Source: DATEJJ01 sp039649115
Lineage (GTDB): Bacteria > Actinomycetota > Actinomycetes > Mycobacteriales > Micromonosporaceae
Direction: 5' to 3'
DNA: 11,070 bases
NCBI GenBank assembly: GCA_039649115.1
Contig: JBBWZQ010000066.1
Coordinates: 1-11,070, forward strand
This document shows positions 1-7,029 of the stretch, piece by piece. The position numbers and the translations under genes were made by a program. The notes under the pieces were generated by a model that saw only the letters and a list, made by a program, of their open reading frames with translations, was not told the origin of the DNA and made no database searches. The number at the start of each line of letters is the position of its first letter. Position 1 is the stretch's first letter.

Positions 1-172
1 CTACTGGCCGGGTCACGGCAGGACGGGCACCGACGTGTACCGCGGCGCTCCGCAGGACGTGATCACCGGCCCTGCCCTGGTCGAGCTGGCGCACACCACC
101 GTTGCCGTCCCACCCGGGGCGACGCTCACCGCCGGCCCCCTCGGCGAGCTACACCTGAAGGAGTTCTCATGA
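1..172 (+). CDS. C-terminal end of hydantoinase/oxoprolinase HyuA-type subunit (acetone carboxylase beta-like), partial
   Basis: Only the last 56 codons are inside the window; the frame runs from base 2 to the TGA at 170-172. The visible part contains ITGPALVELAHTTVAVPPG, the typical closing segment of HyuA/oxoprolinase-A proteins, where a G-P-A hydrophobic strand is followed by a T-T-V-x-V-P-P-G turn. HyuA family members carry the ATP-binding half of ATP-dependent hydantoinases, 5-oxoprolinases and acetone/acetophenone carboxylases, and act as cytoplasmic complexes with HyuB. The stop overlaps the start of the following HyuB-type gene (ATGA), so the two are almost surely translationally coupled partners. 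The substrate cannot be told from this fragment. The next gene points to the acetone-carboxylase branch rather than a classical hydantoinase. Confidence 0.85.
   Translation, partial: YWPGHGRTGTDVYRGAPQDVITGPALVELAHTTVAVPPGATLTAGPLGELHLKEFS
158..163 (+). promoter_or_regulatory. Ribosome binding site of the HyuB/AcxB-like gene
   Basis: AAGGAG lies 5 nt before the ATG at 169, inside the last codons of the HyuA-type gene. It fixes the start of the downstream gene and fits the ATGA overlap. Confidence 0.75.
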
Positions 173-2424
173 CCGTTTGGGACGGCGTGCAGCGCGGCTA
201 CATCCCCGGCGCGGCACTGCACATCCACGGGTCGCTGAGGCTGCACACCGACACCGCCGACGTGGACCCGATCACCTTCGAGGTCATCCGCTACTCGCTG
301 ATGAACATCAACCTCGAGCACGGCCAGACCATCCAACGGCTGGCAGTCTCCCCGGTCACGATGATCACCCGGGACTTCCAGCCCTCGATCCTCACCGAGT
401 CCGGCGACCTGGTGTTCCTCGGCCCGTACCTTCAGTACTTCTCCAACGCCCTAGCCCTGACGATCAAGTGGATCCTGGAGAACCGGTCCGGGAACCCCGG
501 CATCGAGCCGGGCGACATGTTCGTGTCCAACGACCCCTACGTCGGCACCCCGCACCAGCCGGACACCATCGTGGCCGCCCCGGTGTTCGTCGGCGACCAA
601 CTGTTCTGCTGGGTGGCCAACGTCATGCACCACGCGGACGTGGGCGGCTCGGTGATGGGCAGCTTCTGCGTCGACGCAACCGACATCTTCACCGATCCGC
701 CGGCGTTCCCGCCGTTCAAGCTGGTCAGTCGCGGCGAGGTGCGCAGGGACCTGGAGGAGATGTTCCTGCGCCAGTCGCGGGTGCCGGCCAACGTGCAGAT
801 GGACCTGCACTCGGCGGTGTCGGCGAACCGGGTGGCCACCGGGCGGATCGCCGCGCTGGTCGACCGGTACGGCGCGGACGCGGTGAAGTCGGTGATGAAC
901 CGGGTGCTCGACGCCGGTGAGCGGACGGTCGCCGAACGGCTGGCGAAGATCCCCGACGGCCGGTGGAGCCACCGGCTCTACGCCGAGGCCGCGCACACCG
1001 GCGACACCGGCATCTACACCTACCAGATCACCGTACGCAAGCAGGGCGAACACCTCTACGTCGACAACGCCGGCACCGACCCCCAGACCGGGTCGATCAA
1101 CGTCACCTACGCGGGGTTCTCCGGCGCCTTCCTCGCCGCGCTGACCGCCTCGCTCACCGCGGACCTCGCCGGCGCGTACGGCGGGGTGTACCGGCGGGTG
1201 CACTTCGCGCCGGTACCCGGAACGCTGTCCTGCGCGGACTTCCCCGCGGCGGTCAGCCCCGCCGGCATCTACACCATGGAGACACTGATCAGCCTGTCCG
1301 GTGCGGTGATCGGCAAGATGCTGGCGTGTGCCGAGCCGGACGTGGCCAGGCTGGCGATCGGCCCCGCGCACCCGGTGTTCTACGGCTTCATCTCCGGCGG
1401 GGTGCACCCGACCGGCGAGCCGTTCGTCGCGACCAACGCCGACAACATGATCGGTTCGCTGGCCGCGTCGCCGGCCGGCGACGGTGTCGACTTCGGCGGC
1501 CATTTCTGGATCCCCGAGGGCACCGCAAGCAACATCGAGGAGCTCGAACTGCTCTGGCCGATGCTGGTCCTCTACCGGCGGGCGCTGCCCGCGGGCGCCG
1601 GCGGCGCGGGGCGCTTCCGCGGCGGGCGCGGGTTTGTCGAAGCCGGGATCCCGTGGAGCGTGCCGGGCATGGCCGCGGCCGTCTACACCGACGAGTCGTT
1701 TCCCAAGGCCGTCGGGCCGTCCGGTGGCAACCCCGGCTCGGCCGGGCACTTCCGGCTCAAGCACGGCACCGACATCGCCCGCCGGTTCGCCGCGGGACAG
1801 GTGCCTCAGGACTTCGACGCCATCGCCGGCGCCGAGGCGCAGGTCGAGGCGAAGGGCCCGATGCTCATGATGGGTGCGGACGCGGCGTGGGAGTGGACCG
1901 GCGCCAACGCGCCCGGCTTCGGCGACCCGCTCACCCGCGACCCAGGCCAGGTACGCGTCGACATCGCGACTGGGGCGCTGGCGGCGGACCTGGCCGAGCG
2001 GGTCTACGCGGTGGTGCCCGGCGCGGACGCAACCCGGGCGCTGCGGGCGAAGCGGCTGGCCGCCAGGCTCGCCGACGCCGTTGCGCCACCAGTCGCACCG
2101 GCCACCGTCCCTCCGGACGTGCCGCTGCGGGTACTCGCCGGCGAGCTGGCCGTCGTCGAGCGGGACGGGCGGCCCGAGGCGTTCGTGAGCGCCACCGGTC
2201 GAGCCGTGCTGGCCCCGGCCGGCGGCAACTTCAAGGACGGCTGCGCGGTGCTGCAGCGCACGCTGCACGAGATGGCCCCGGAGTTCGCCACCCGGGAAGG
2301 CAGGGCCGGCCACCGGATCCGGTACCGCGAGTACCTCTGCCCCGTCACGGGGCTGCGGGTGGACTCCGAGATCCTCAAGGAAGGCGACCAGGCCCTGCAC
2401 GACATCGAGATCGGCGCCACGTGA
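169..2424 (+). CDS. HyuB / acetone carboxylase alpha-like subunit with a fused gamma (AcxC)-like C-terminal domain
   Basis: This 751-residue protein belongs to the hydantoinase B/oxoprolinase family. DPITFEVIRYSL (33-44) opens the family fold. H129-x-x-D132 (in NDPYVGTPHQPD) and H154/D157 (in VMHHAD) match in order and spacing the Mn-binding His/Asp residues I recall for Xanthobacter acetone carboxylase alpha (H150, D153, H175, a constant offset of 21). APGFGDPLTRDP is also shared with that subunit. From about residue 653 to the end the protein aligns with the separate gamma subunit AcxC: REYLCPVTGLRVDSEI (720-735) parallels REYFCPECG..., and an SATG...NFK stretch parallels CECG...NWK. Cysteines are thus largely replaced in the fused domain. 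The expected role is the catalytic half of an ATP-dependent ketone carboxylase or hydantoinase with the upstream HyuA. The true substrate is unknown. The start is fixed by the RBS and ATGA overlap. Confidence 0.85.
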   Translation: MTVWDGVQRGYIPGAALHIHGSLRLHTDTADVDPITFEVIRYSLMNINLEHGQTIQRLAVSPVTMITRDFQPSILTESGDLVFLGPYLQYFSNALALTIKWILENRSGNPGIEPGDMFVSNDPYVGTPHQPDTIVAAPVFVGDQLFCWVANVMHHADVGGSVMGSFCVDATDIFTDPPAFPPFKLVSRGEVRRDLEEMFLRQSRVPANVQMDLHSAVSANRVATGRIAALVDRYGADAVKSVMNRVLDAGERTVAERLAKIPDGRWSHRLYAEAAHTGDTGIYTYQITVRKQGEHLYVDNAGTDPQTGSINVTYAGFSGAFLAALTASLTADLAGAYGGVYRRVHFAPVPGTLSCADFPAAVSPAGIYTMETLISLSGAVIGKMLACAEPDVARLAIGPAHPVFYGFISGGVHPTGEPFVATNADNMIGSLAASPAGDGVDFGGHFWIPEGTASNIEELELLWPMLVLYRRALPAGAGGAGRFRGGRGFVEAGIPWSVPGMAAAVYTDESFPKAVGPSGGNPGSAGHFRLKHGTDIARRFAAGQVPQDFDAIAGAEAQVEAKGPMLMMGADAAWEWTGANAPGFGDPLTRDPGQVRVDIATGALAADLAERVYAVVPGADATRALRAKRLAARLADAVAPPVAPATVPPDVPLRVLAGELAVVERDGRPEAFVSATGRAVLAPAGGNFKDGCAVLQRTLHEMAPEFATREGRAGHRIRYREYLCPVTGLRVDSEILKEGDQALHDIEIGAT

Positions 2425-2579
2425 ACGTCGCCGGGCTCTGACTGGTGGCTAGCTGGTAGTTCGAGTTGGCGGTTAACCGGACCCGCCGATGCCCGCTACC
2501 GATGGCGACATCCACGGTGTCCGCGGGCGATGGTTTTCTTCCAGGTACCGGGGCAAGTACGCGTGGGGAGGGTCGAGTT
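2425..2579. other. Gap between carboxylase and PQQ-propeller genes, with a 10-bp palindrome
   Basis: This 155-bp gap holds no coding signal I trust, although the propeller frame stays open back to 2466. A perfect palindrome CGGTTAACCG is at 2470-2479, flanked by GGCGG/CCGCC-like arms that could form a weak hairpin. I see no clear -35/-10 pair, so whether the propeller gene is read from its own promoter or through from the carboxylase genes is open. Confidence 0.4.
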
Positions 2580-4178
2580 ATGAAGGTACGGCCGGCGCGG
2601 ATCGGACATGGGGTGCTCGTCGCGGTGGCGGCACTGCTGTTGGTGCAGGGCGGCGCGGTGGCGGCGGTGCCGTCGGGGGTGTTCGGCGGGGGGTGGCCGG
2701 CGGCTGGCCACGATATCGGGAACACGCGAAACGCTGCCGATGAACGCGCGGTCGGTACGCGTAATGTTTCGAAGCTGGCAACCGTGTGGCGTCTGACCAC
2801 CGCGGGCAGTGTGACGGTCACGCCCACCGAAGCCGGCGGGACGGTGTACTTTCCCGATTCTGGCGGCATGTTGTGGGCGGTGGCCGCGGACGATGGTCGG
2901 GTGCGGTGGTCGCACCGGGTCTCGGAGTACACCGGCATCGCCGGTGATGTCTCCCGGACCAGTCCCGCCGTGTACGGCGACGAACTGGTGTTCGGCGACA
3001 GCAACGGGGCGCGGGCCGGCGCCTGGGTGATCGCCGCCGACCGGCACACCGGCGAGTTGCGGTGGCGGACCCAGGTCGATGCGCACCTGGCGGCGGTCAT
3101 CAGCGGGGCGGCGGTGGTCTACCGGTCAGTGGTGTACGAGGGCGTGTCCTCAGACGAGGAGGTGCTGGCCACACTGCCGGGCTACCGGTGTTGCAGCTTC
3201 CGTGGCAGCGTGGTCGCGTTGGACGCGGCGACCGGACGGCTGCTGTGGAAGACCTACACCGTGCCCAGCGGCTACAGCGGCGCCGCGGTGTGGGGCAGCA
3301 CACCGGCGATCGATCCGGAAACCAACCTGGTCTATGTGGGTACCGGCAACAACTACGCGGCGCCGCCGGGTGTGTGTACCACACCGGGACAGGCGGGCTG
3401 TGCGCCCCCGGCCGCCGGTGACCACGCCGACTCGATCCTGGCGCTGGACCGCACGACCGGCGCCGTTGCGTGGTTCAAGAGCACGCTGTCCAGCGATGTG
3501 TTCACCCTGGTCTGCGGCACGCACCCGACCGGCACGTGCGGCCCGGACTTCGACTTCGGAAGCGGCCCCAACCTGATCCGGCTGCCGTCCGGCCGGCGGA
3601 TCCTGGGCATCGGGCAGAAGAGCGGCGTGTACTGGGCGCTGGACGCGCGGACCGGCGCGCCGGTCTGGCAGACCAGGGTCGGCCCCGGCGGCGCGCTGGG
3701 CGGCATCGAATGGGGCTCGGCCACCGACGGGCGGCGGGTGTACGCGGCGATCACCAACTTCTACCGCGAGACCTACCCGATCACCTCGGCGGACGGGACG
3801 ACGTCCATCATCGACGGCGGCTCCTGGGCAGCCCTCGACGCGGCGACCGGGAAGATCCTCTGGCAGGTCGCCGATCCCCAGAAAGCGGCCGACATCGGGT
3901 ACGTCAGCACCGCCAACGGCGTGGTGTACGCCGGATCCGCCGCCCCGACCGGCGCCGACATGTACGCGCTCGATGCCGCAACCGGTCGCGTCCTGTGGCG
4001 CTTCGACAGTGGCGCTTCGGTGGTCTCCGGCGCGGCGATCGCCCGGGGTCGGGTGTTCTGGGGATCCGGTTACACGCTGCCCGTCGGCTCCTGCGACCCT
4101 GCCACCGTGCCGCTGGGCTACTGCACCACCAGCAACGACGTGTTCTACGCCTTCGCCGCGCCACCGCGGGCACACTAG
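2580..4178 (+). CDS. Secreted PQQ-type beta-propeller dehydrogenase, polyvinyl/secondary alcohol dehydrogenase-like
   Basis: This 532-residue protein starts at the ATG at 2580, which has GGGGAGGG just upstream. An upstream in-frame codon at 2466 would bury the signal peptide. Residues 1-30 form a Sec signal (basic MKVRPAR, then VLVAVAALLLV, AxA-type cleavage near 28). The mature part has seven W-motif repeats of the kind ALDAATGRLLW, with tryptophans near 110, 162, 223, 298, 363, 428 and 473. This marks an 8-bladed quinoprotein propeller, closed by VFYAFA. Adjacent Cys204-Cys205 in GYRCCSFRGS resemble the vicinal disulfide that sits over PQQ in quinoprotein alcohol dehydrogenases. FDFGSGPNL (324-332) resembles the calcium/catalytic-Asp region. 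These features match polyvinyl-alcohol-dehydrogenase-like proteins, which oxidise secondary alcohols to ketones. There is no CxxCH heme motif, so electrons would leave through a separate acceptor. It may also be a non-catalytic PQQ-fold protein. Confidence 0.8.
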   Translation: MKVRPARIGHGVLVAVAALLLVQGGAVAAVPSGVFGGGWPAAGHDIGNTRNAADERAVGTRNVSKLATVWRLTTAGSVTVTPTEAGGTVYFPDSGGMLWAVAADDGRVRWSHRVSEYTGIAGDVSRTSPAVYGDELVFGDSNGARAGAWVIAADRHTGELRWRTQVDAHLAAVISGAAVVYRSVVYEGVSSDEEVLATLPGYRCCSFRGSVVALDAATGRLLWKTYTVPSGYSGAAVWGSTPAIDPETNLVYVGTGNNYAAPPGVCTTPGQAGCAPPAAGDHADSILALDRTTGAVAWFKSTLSSDVFTLVCGTHPTGTCGPDFDFGSGPNLIRLPSGRRILGIGQKSGVYWALDARTGAPVWQTRVGPGGALGGIEWGSATDGRRVYAAITNFYRETYPITSADGTTSIIDGGSWAALDAATGKILWQVADPQKAADIGYVSTANGVVYAGSAAPTGADMYALDAATGRVLWRFDSGASVVSGAAIARGRVFWGSGYTLPVGSCDPATVPLGYCTTSNDVFYAFAAPPRAH

Positions 4179-4395
4179 GCCGAGGTGCAAATCGGTGGCA
4201 TCGCCGTGGGTCGGTACCAGCCAGGTGGTGAAGGCATTCGAGGCGGCGTATGCGCCCGAACTCACCGCGGGCCGGTGGTCGTCCCCGACTACCGACAACG
4301 GCGTGGCGACCATACGCGGATCCGCATCACCAGCGGCTCATCGGCGTCGCTCCACAGAGGACGGCGGCGGGCCGATCGACGGCCGCGGCACCGTG

Positions 4396-5163
4396 CTACG
4401 CCGGGAAGGGTACGCCGGACAGGCTGGCGCAGACCGACAACAGCTCGTCCTGTACCTCAATGTCGTAGGCGGCCGGATGGGCCCGCAGGTTCTGCCGGCG
4501 CTTGAGGTAGCGTCCGGTGACTGCCGCCGCCGGCTCGTCGCTGGTGGCCAGCCACACCTGGGTCTCCGCGCCCTCGGGCAACTCGTCGGTGGCGTGCGGG
4601 CCACCCATGCGGGTTTTGATCCAGCCGGGGTCCACCGCGTTGCTGCGCACCGCCGACCAGAGCCGGGCCACCGCGAACGCGAGCACCACGTCGTACAGCT
4701 TCGAGTCGCTGTATGCCTGGTGCCCGTCCCACGGCTTCGTATCCCAGCGCAGGTCGGCGAAGTCCACCCGGCCCTCGGATTCCAGTCCTGAGGTCAGGTA
4801 GATGAGCCGGGCCGGTCGGGGCAGCAGCGCGGTGAGCAGGTACGGTGCCAACACGTTGACCTGGAATGTGCGCTCCATGCCGTCCTCAGTCAACTGGCGC
4901 CCGTCCTGCCCGCCGATGCCCGCGTTGTGTACGACCACGTCGAAGGCTCCCGCCGCGGCCGACTCCGCCAATGCCCGGGTCTGCGCGAGCGACGCCAGGT
5001 CTGCCGTCACGGTACCCACCGCCGCGGGTACCGCCCGGCGCCCATCGCGCGCCCGCCGTTCGTCGCGCGCGTGCAGCACGACGTCGTGCCCGATCCGGGC
5101 GAGCGTCGCCGCCGTTTCGCGACCGATGCCGTCGACCGAACCCGTCACCAGTATCCGAGCCAC
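4396..5163 (-). CDS. Short-chain dehydrogenase/reductase (SDR family)
   Basis: This 255-residue classical SDR starts at GTG 5163, with GGGAGG 6 nt upstream on the minus strand. A longer open frame back to 5601 is antisense to LysR and lacks family similarity. It shows the cofactor motif T7GSVDGIG14, N80AG, a catalytic serine candidate at 125 (YLTSG) and Y151SDSK155. N103 (QVN) completes the usual tetrad. The C-terminal part (ETQVWLATSDEPAAAVTGRYL, then HPAAYDIEVQDEL) is typical of uncharacterised actinobacterial SDRs that act on small carbonyl or hydroxyl substrates with NAD(P). Coupled loss of the acidic residue after strand 2 (HARDERR, basic) mildly favours NADP. It is cytoplasmic. The gene lies downstream of a LysR regulator on the same strand but is separated from it by a transposase remnant, so its promoter probably lies in that remnant. 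Confidence 0.88.
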   Translation of the reverse strand: MARILVTGSVDGIGRETAATLARIGHDVVLHARDERRARDGRRAVPAAVGTVTADLASLAQTRALAESAAAGAFDVVVHNAGIGGQDGRQLTEDGMERTFQVNVLAPYLLTALLPRPARLIYLTSGLESEGRVDFADLRWDTKPWDGHQAYSDSKLYDVVLAFAVARLWSAVRSNAVDPGWIKTRMGGPHATDELPEGAETQVWLATSDEPAAAVTGRYLKRRQNLRAHPAAYDIEVQDELLSVCASLSGVPFPA

Positions 5164-5168
5164 GAACA

Positions 5169-5174
5169 ACCTCC
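5169..5174 (-). promoter_or_regulatory. Ribosome binding site deciding the SDR start
   Basis: On the minus strand GGGAGG lies about 6 nt before the GTG at 5163. It supports the GTG start over the in-frame upstream codons, which run into sequence antisense to LysR. Confidence 0.65.
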
Positions 5175-5196
5175 CATGATTCTGAGCATTGTCATG
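5175..5196. repeat. Inverted repeat CATGA-N12-TCATG just upstream of the SDR gene
   Basis: Arms CATGA (5175-5179) and TCATG (5192-5196) lie immediately upstream of the SDR ribosome binding site and overlap the start of the transposase scar. They could be an operator for the neighbouring LysR protein or chance; the arms are only 5 bp. Confidence 0.3.
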
Positions 5197-5284
5197 GTAG
5201 TCGGCTACCCGCTCTCCTGCCAGGACGTGGAGGAACGGCTGGTCGAACGCGGCATCGAGGTGGACCACGTCACGTATGGACGCC
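5176..5284 (+). pseudogene. Decayed IS6-family transposase fragment
   Basis: In the + frame, the gap between the SDR and LysR genes reads IVMVV, then YPLSCQDVEERL, then VERGIEVDHVT and YGRL. IS6-family (IS26/IS240-like) transposases begin with a hydrophobic stretch and WYLRYPLSYRDVEELL, ERGIEVDHVT and YRWVQ. The match is therefore to their N-terminal helix-turn-helix region, with a small deletion (WYLR lost) and a break after YGRL. No DDE catalytic part and no clear terminal inverted repeats are seen, so this is a scar and not a mobile unit. It lies between the SDR start and the LysR stop. It probably explains why the two genes are not tightly spaced, and its left edge reaches the SDR promoter/RBS zone. 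The assignment is by remembered family consensus. Confidence 0.7.
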
Positions 5285-5297
5285 TGCGCGCAGTCCT

Positions 5298-6188
5298 CTA
5301 CGCGGCGGCCGGTACATCGACCGCGGCGGCGACGAAGGCGCGCACCCGGGTTGTCGCGCGGTTCGTCTGCCACACCGGTCCCCACTCCAGCGGCGGCGCG
5401 TCGTGGAATGGCACATAGGCGATGTCGGGCCGCGTGTAGAAGCGGGTGACGTGTTCGCCGACCACGAATGTGCCCTGTCCCGCGCCGACCAGTGTCAACA
5501 CCTCCTGGAACGTCTCCGCGACCGGCCCGTCCATGATCGGGCGGCCACCGGGGGTACGGCGCGGCGTGCCGGGCGTCCGCCAATACTCGGGGATCGAGCA
5601 CGGCGCGACGAGCACCCGATCGCGGGCAAGGTCCTCGATCGACACCGAGGAGCGACCGGCGAACGAGTGACTGGCCGACACAGCCAGCATCCGCGGCTCG
5701 GACAGCAGGGCCGGGCCCGAGGTCAGGCCCGGCCCGTCGATCGGGAAGCAGCCGAACATCAGGTCAATCTCGTCGGCCCGCAGCCGCTCGGCCGCGCCCC
5801 CAAGTTGGATCTCGCGGATGCGAACATCGCAATCGGTGTGGCGTTGCCGGAAGCGCTCCGTCGCGCGGACCACCAGCTGCCCGGCTGCCGCGCCGACGAA
5901 CCCCACACGCAGGATGCCGGTCAGGCCGCGTCCGTCCGCCACTGCCCGGGCCAGCCCGGCTCTGATCTGCTCGTACGCGGGCCGCAGGTCCTCGTACAGC
6001 CTCCGCCCCGTCGGGGTGAGTGTCACCCGGCGGCTGGTCCGCTCGAAAAGCGGGATGCCGACCCGCCGTTCCAGCACCCGGACGATCTGGCTGACGCGCG
6101 CCGTCGTGAGCCCGATGCGCTCGGCGGCCCGGCCGAAATGCAGCTCCTCGGCGAGGGCCAGCAACGCCTCGATCTCATGCCGCTCCAC
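5298..6188 (-). CDS. LysR-family transcriptional regulator
   Basis: This 296-residue protein starts at GTG 6188, preceded by GGAGG with a 5-nt gap. The longer frame to ATG 6254 adds 22 residues without family similarity and would cover the palindrome upstream. Residues 1-60 form the winged helix-turn-helix (LHFGRAAERIGLTTARVSQ, then VLERRVGIPLFERTSRRVTLT). A linker helix follows, then the two-lobed effector-binding domain (LRVGFVGAAAGQLV, MLAVSASHSFAG, FVVGEHVTRFY). Such proteins bind a small ligand and usually control a divergent gene and themselves. Here the divergent neighbour is the SnoaL-like gene, and the SDR gene lies downstream on the same strand. Both are plausible targets. The ligand is unknown. 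The length is normal for the family, so the nearby transposase scar has not visibly truncated it. Confidence 0.92.
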   Translation of the reverse strand: MERHEIEALLALAEELHFGRAAERIGLTTARVSQIVRVLERRVGIPLFERTSRRVTLTPTGRRLYEDLRPAYEQIRAGLARAVADGRGLTGILRVGFVGAAAGQLVVRATERFRQRHTDCDVRIREIQLGGAAERLRADEIDLMFGCFPIDGPGLTSGPALLSEPRMLAVSASHSFAGRSSVSIEDLARDRVLVAPCSIPEYWRTPGTPRRTPGGRPIMDGPVAETFQEVLTLVGAGQGTFVVGEHVTRFYTRPDIAYVPFHDAPPLEWGPVWQTNRATTRVRAFVAAAVDVPAAA

Positions 6189-6201
6189 CCACGCCTCCAC
6201 G

Positions 6202-6224
6202 ATCGTCAAGTCTCGCTTCACGAT
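6202..6224. promoter_or_regulatory. Imperfect 23-bp palindrome, candidate LysR operator
   Basis: ATCGTCAAG (6202-6210), a 5-bp spacer, and CTTCACGAT (6216-6224) form an inverted repeat with 8 of 9 pairs matching. It lies 14 bp upstream of the LysR start in the 89-bp divergent gap, where LysR proteins usually bind. The mismatch falls on the positions that would be T and A of a classical T-N11-A box, so it is not a textbook LysR box. Confidence 0.5.
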
Positions 6225-6233
6225 GGTTGCACG

Positions 6234-6250
6234 GTTCGGCGTTGTTCGGC
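6234..6250. repeat. Direct repeat GTTCGGC x2 with 10-bp period
   Basis: GTTCGGC occurs at 6234-6240 and 6244-6250, one helical turn apart, between the LysR palindrome and the SnoaL-like start. It could be a lower-affinity regulator contact site. It overlaps the proposed -35 of the SnoaL-like gene. Confidence 0.35.
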
Positions 6251-6270
6251 CCATGCCTGTCGGCGACAGT
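6242..6270 (+). promoter_or_regulatory. Candidate promoter of the SnoaL-like gene
   Basis: TTGTTC (6242-6247), a 17-bp spacer, and GACAGT (6265-6270) resemble a weak -35/-10 pair. Transcription would then begin within a base or so of the ATG at 6278, giving a leaderless mRNA, which fits the lack of a clear Shine-Dalgarno sequence. Confidence 0.3.
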
Positions 6271-6277
6271 GGACGGC

Positions 6278-6781
6278 ATGTACATCACAGACGACCGTGC
6301 CCTGTCCGGCACCGGGACCGAGGCATTGGTGGCCGAGATGGGCGACCGCACTGAGGTGATCGACGCGCTCTACCGCTTCGGCCTCGGACAGGACCTCCGC
6401 GACCGCGACCTGCTCGCCTCGGCGTTCGCCGCTGCCGCCGAGCTGGACTTCCGCCCGGCGGCTGCGAGTTGGGGCGCGCAGGTCCCGGTCATGACCGGCC
6501 GCGACACCATCGCCGACACCATCCTCAACATGTTCGCGGGCCGGGTCGACACCAGCCATGTGGTCACCAACCCACGCGTCCGCATCGACGGCGACACCGC
6601 CCGGCTCACCGCGGTGGTCGAGGCCCAGCACCTGCTCACCGCCCACCCCGGCACGTACGCTCTGCTCAAGAACCTGTACGACGTCGAGCTGATCCGCGAC
6701 GGCGCACGATGGGTTGTGCGATTGATGCGCATCGAGAACCTCTGGTACACCGGCGACCCACAGGCGATCTTCGGGTCATGA
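6278..6781 (+). CDS. SnoaL-like / NTF2-fold protein
   Basis: This 167-residue protein starts at ATG 6278; a TTG 17 codons upstream is in frame but lies within the regulatory gap. The pattern is that of SnoaL_4-type NTF2-like proteins: a helix (VIDALYRFGLGQDLRD), AFAAAAELDF, TGRDTIADTILNMFAGRVDTSHVVTNPRV with His94 in the cone, then three long strands (ARLTAVVEAQHLL, LKNLYDVELIRDGARW, RLMRIENLWYTGD). Members include polyketide cyclases, dehydratases and isomerases as well as proteins without known activity, so no reaction is assigned. It is cytoplasmic. The gene is transcribed away from the LysR gene, typical of a LysR-controlled catabolic or detoxifying gene, and the SDR nearby could act in the same path. 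Its TGA overlaps an ATG that opens a 40-codon frame I do not consider a gene. Confidence 0.85.
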   Translation: MYITDDRALSGTGTEALVAEMGDRTEVIDALYRFGLGQDLRDRDLLASAFAAAAELDFRPAAASWGAQVPVMTGRDTIADTILNMFAGRVDTSHVVTNPRVRIDGDTARLTAVVEAQHLLTAHPGTYALLKNLYDVELIRDGARWVVRLMRIENLWYTGDPQAIFGS

Positions 6782-6966
6782 CCACGCTGAGCAGCACACC
6801 GGGTGTCGCCCTGCCGGCCCGATCCTTGGCATCGTTACTGCCGACGACGACCACCGTGTCACCGCGCCTGAGCCCGAGCCATCGCGAAGCTCGACCGTAG
6901 CCACCGCGCCCTCGTCTCGCGTCCAGGTACGCATTGGTGGACCTGCAGCGCCTGCTCGGCGCGCCC

Positions 6967-6985
6967 TGCCGCCACCGTGGCGGCA
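6967..6985. repeat. Perfect 19-bp dyad TGCCGCCAC-C-GTGGCGGCA
   Basis: Nine-base arms with a single central base are fully complementary. As RNA it would form an 8-bp GC-rich stem with a 3-nt loop. It lies 186 bp past the SnoaL-like stop without a T tract. It may be a GC-type terminator or a protein-binding dyad. Confidence 0.5.
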
Positions 6986-7029
6986 TGCCTGATCTCACCC
7001 TTCCCACGGTCGACGACGACGCCGCAACC

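Noticed and set aside
451..2400. Long 649-codon open frame on the minus strand across the HyuB-type gene
   Set aside because: It is antisense to a clearly recognised gene; its Arg/Gly/Val/His-rich composition is the usual shadow of GC-rich coding DNA.
963..2441. 492-codon + frame inside the HyuB-type gene
   Set aside because: Arg/Ala/Gly-rich shadow frame without any family motif.
3150..4313. 387-codon minus-strand frame across the PQQ propeller gene
   Set aside because: Antisense shadow; the + strand product has a signal peptide and regular propeller repeats.
4179..4395. Possible gene remnant (VVKAFEAAYAPELTAGRW in one + frame) and a small GGCCG/CGGCC hairpin at 4370-4384 between convergent genes
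   Set aside because: I could not link the reading to any family, and the hairpin has only 5 bp and no T tract.
4866..6359. 497-codon + frame across SDR and LysR
   Set aside because: Composition is shadow-like (Arg/Pro/His-rich); both minus-strand genes are clear. Only the separate frame over 5176-5284 gave a transposase-like reading.
6778..6900. 40-codon frame whose ATG overlaps the SnoaL-like stop (ATGA)
   Set aside because: Ser/Thr/Pro-rich without homology or ribosome site; the ATGA overlap alone is weak evidence.
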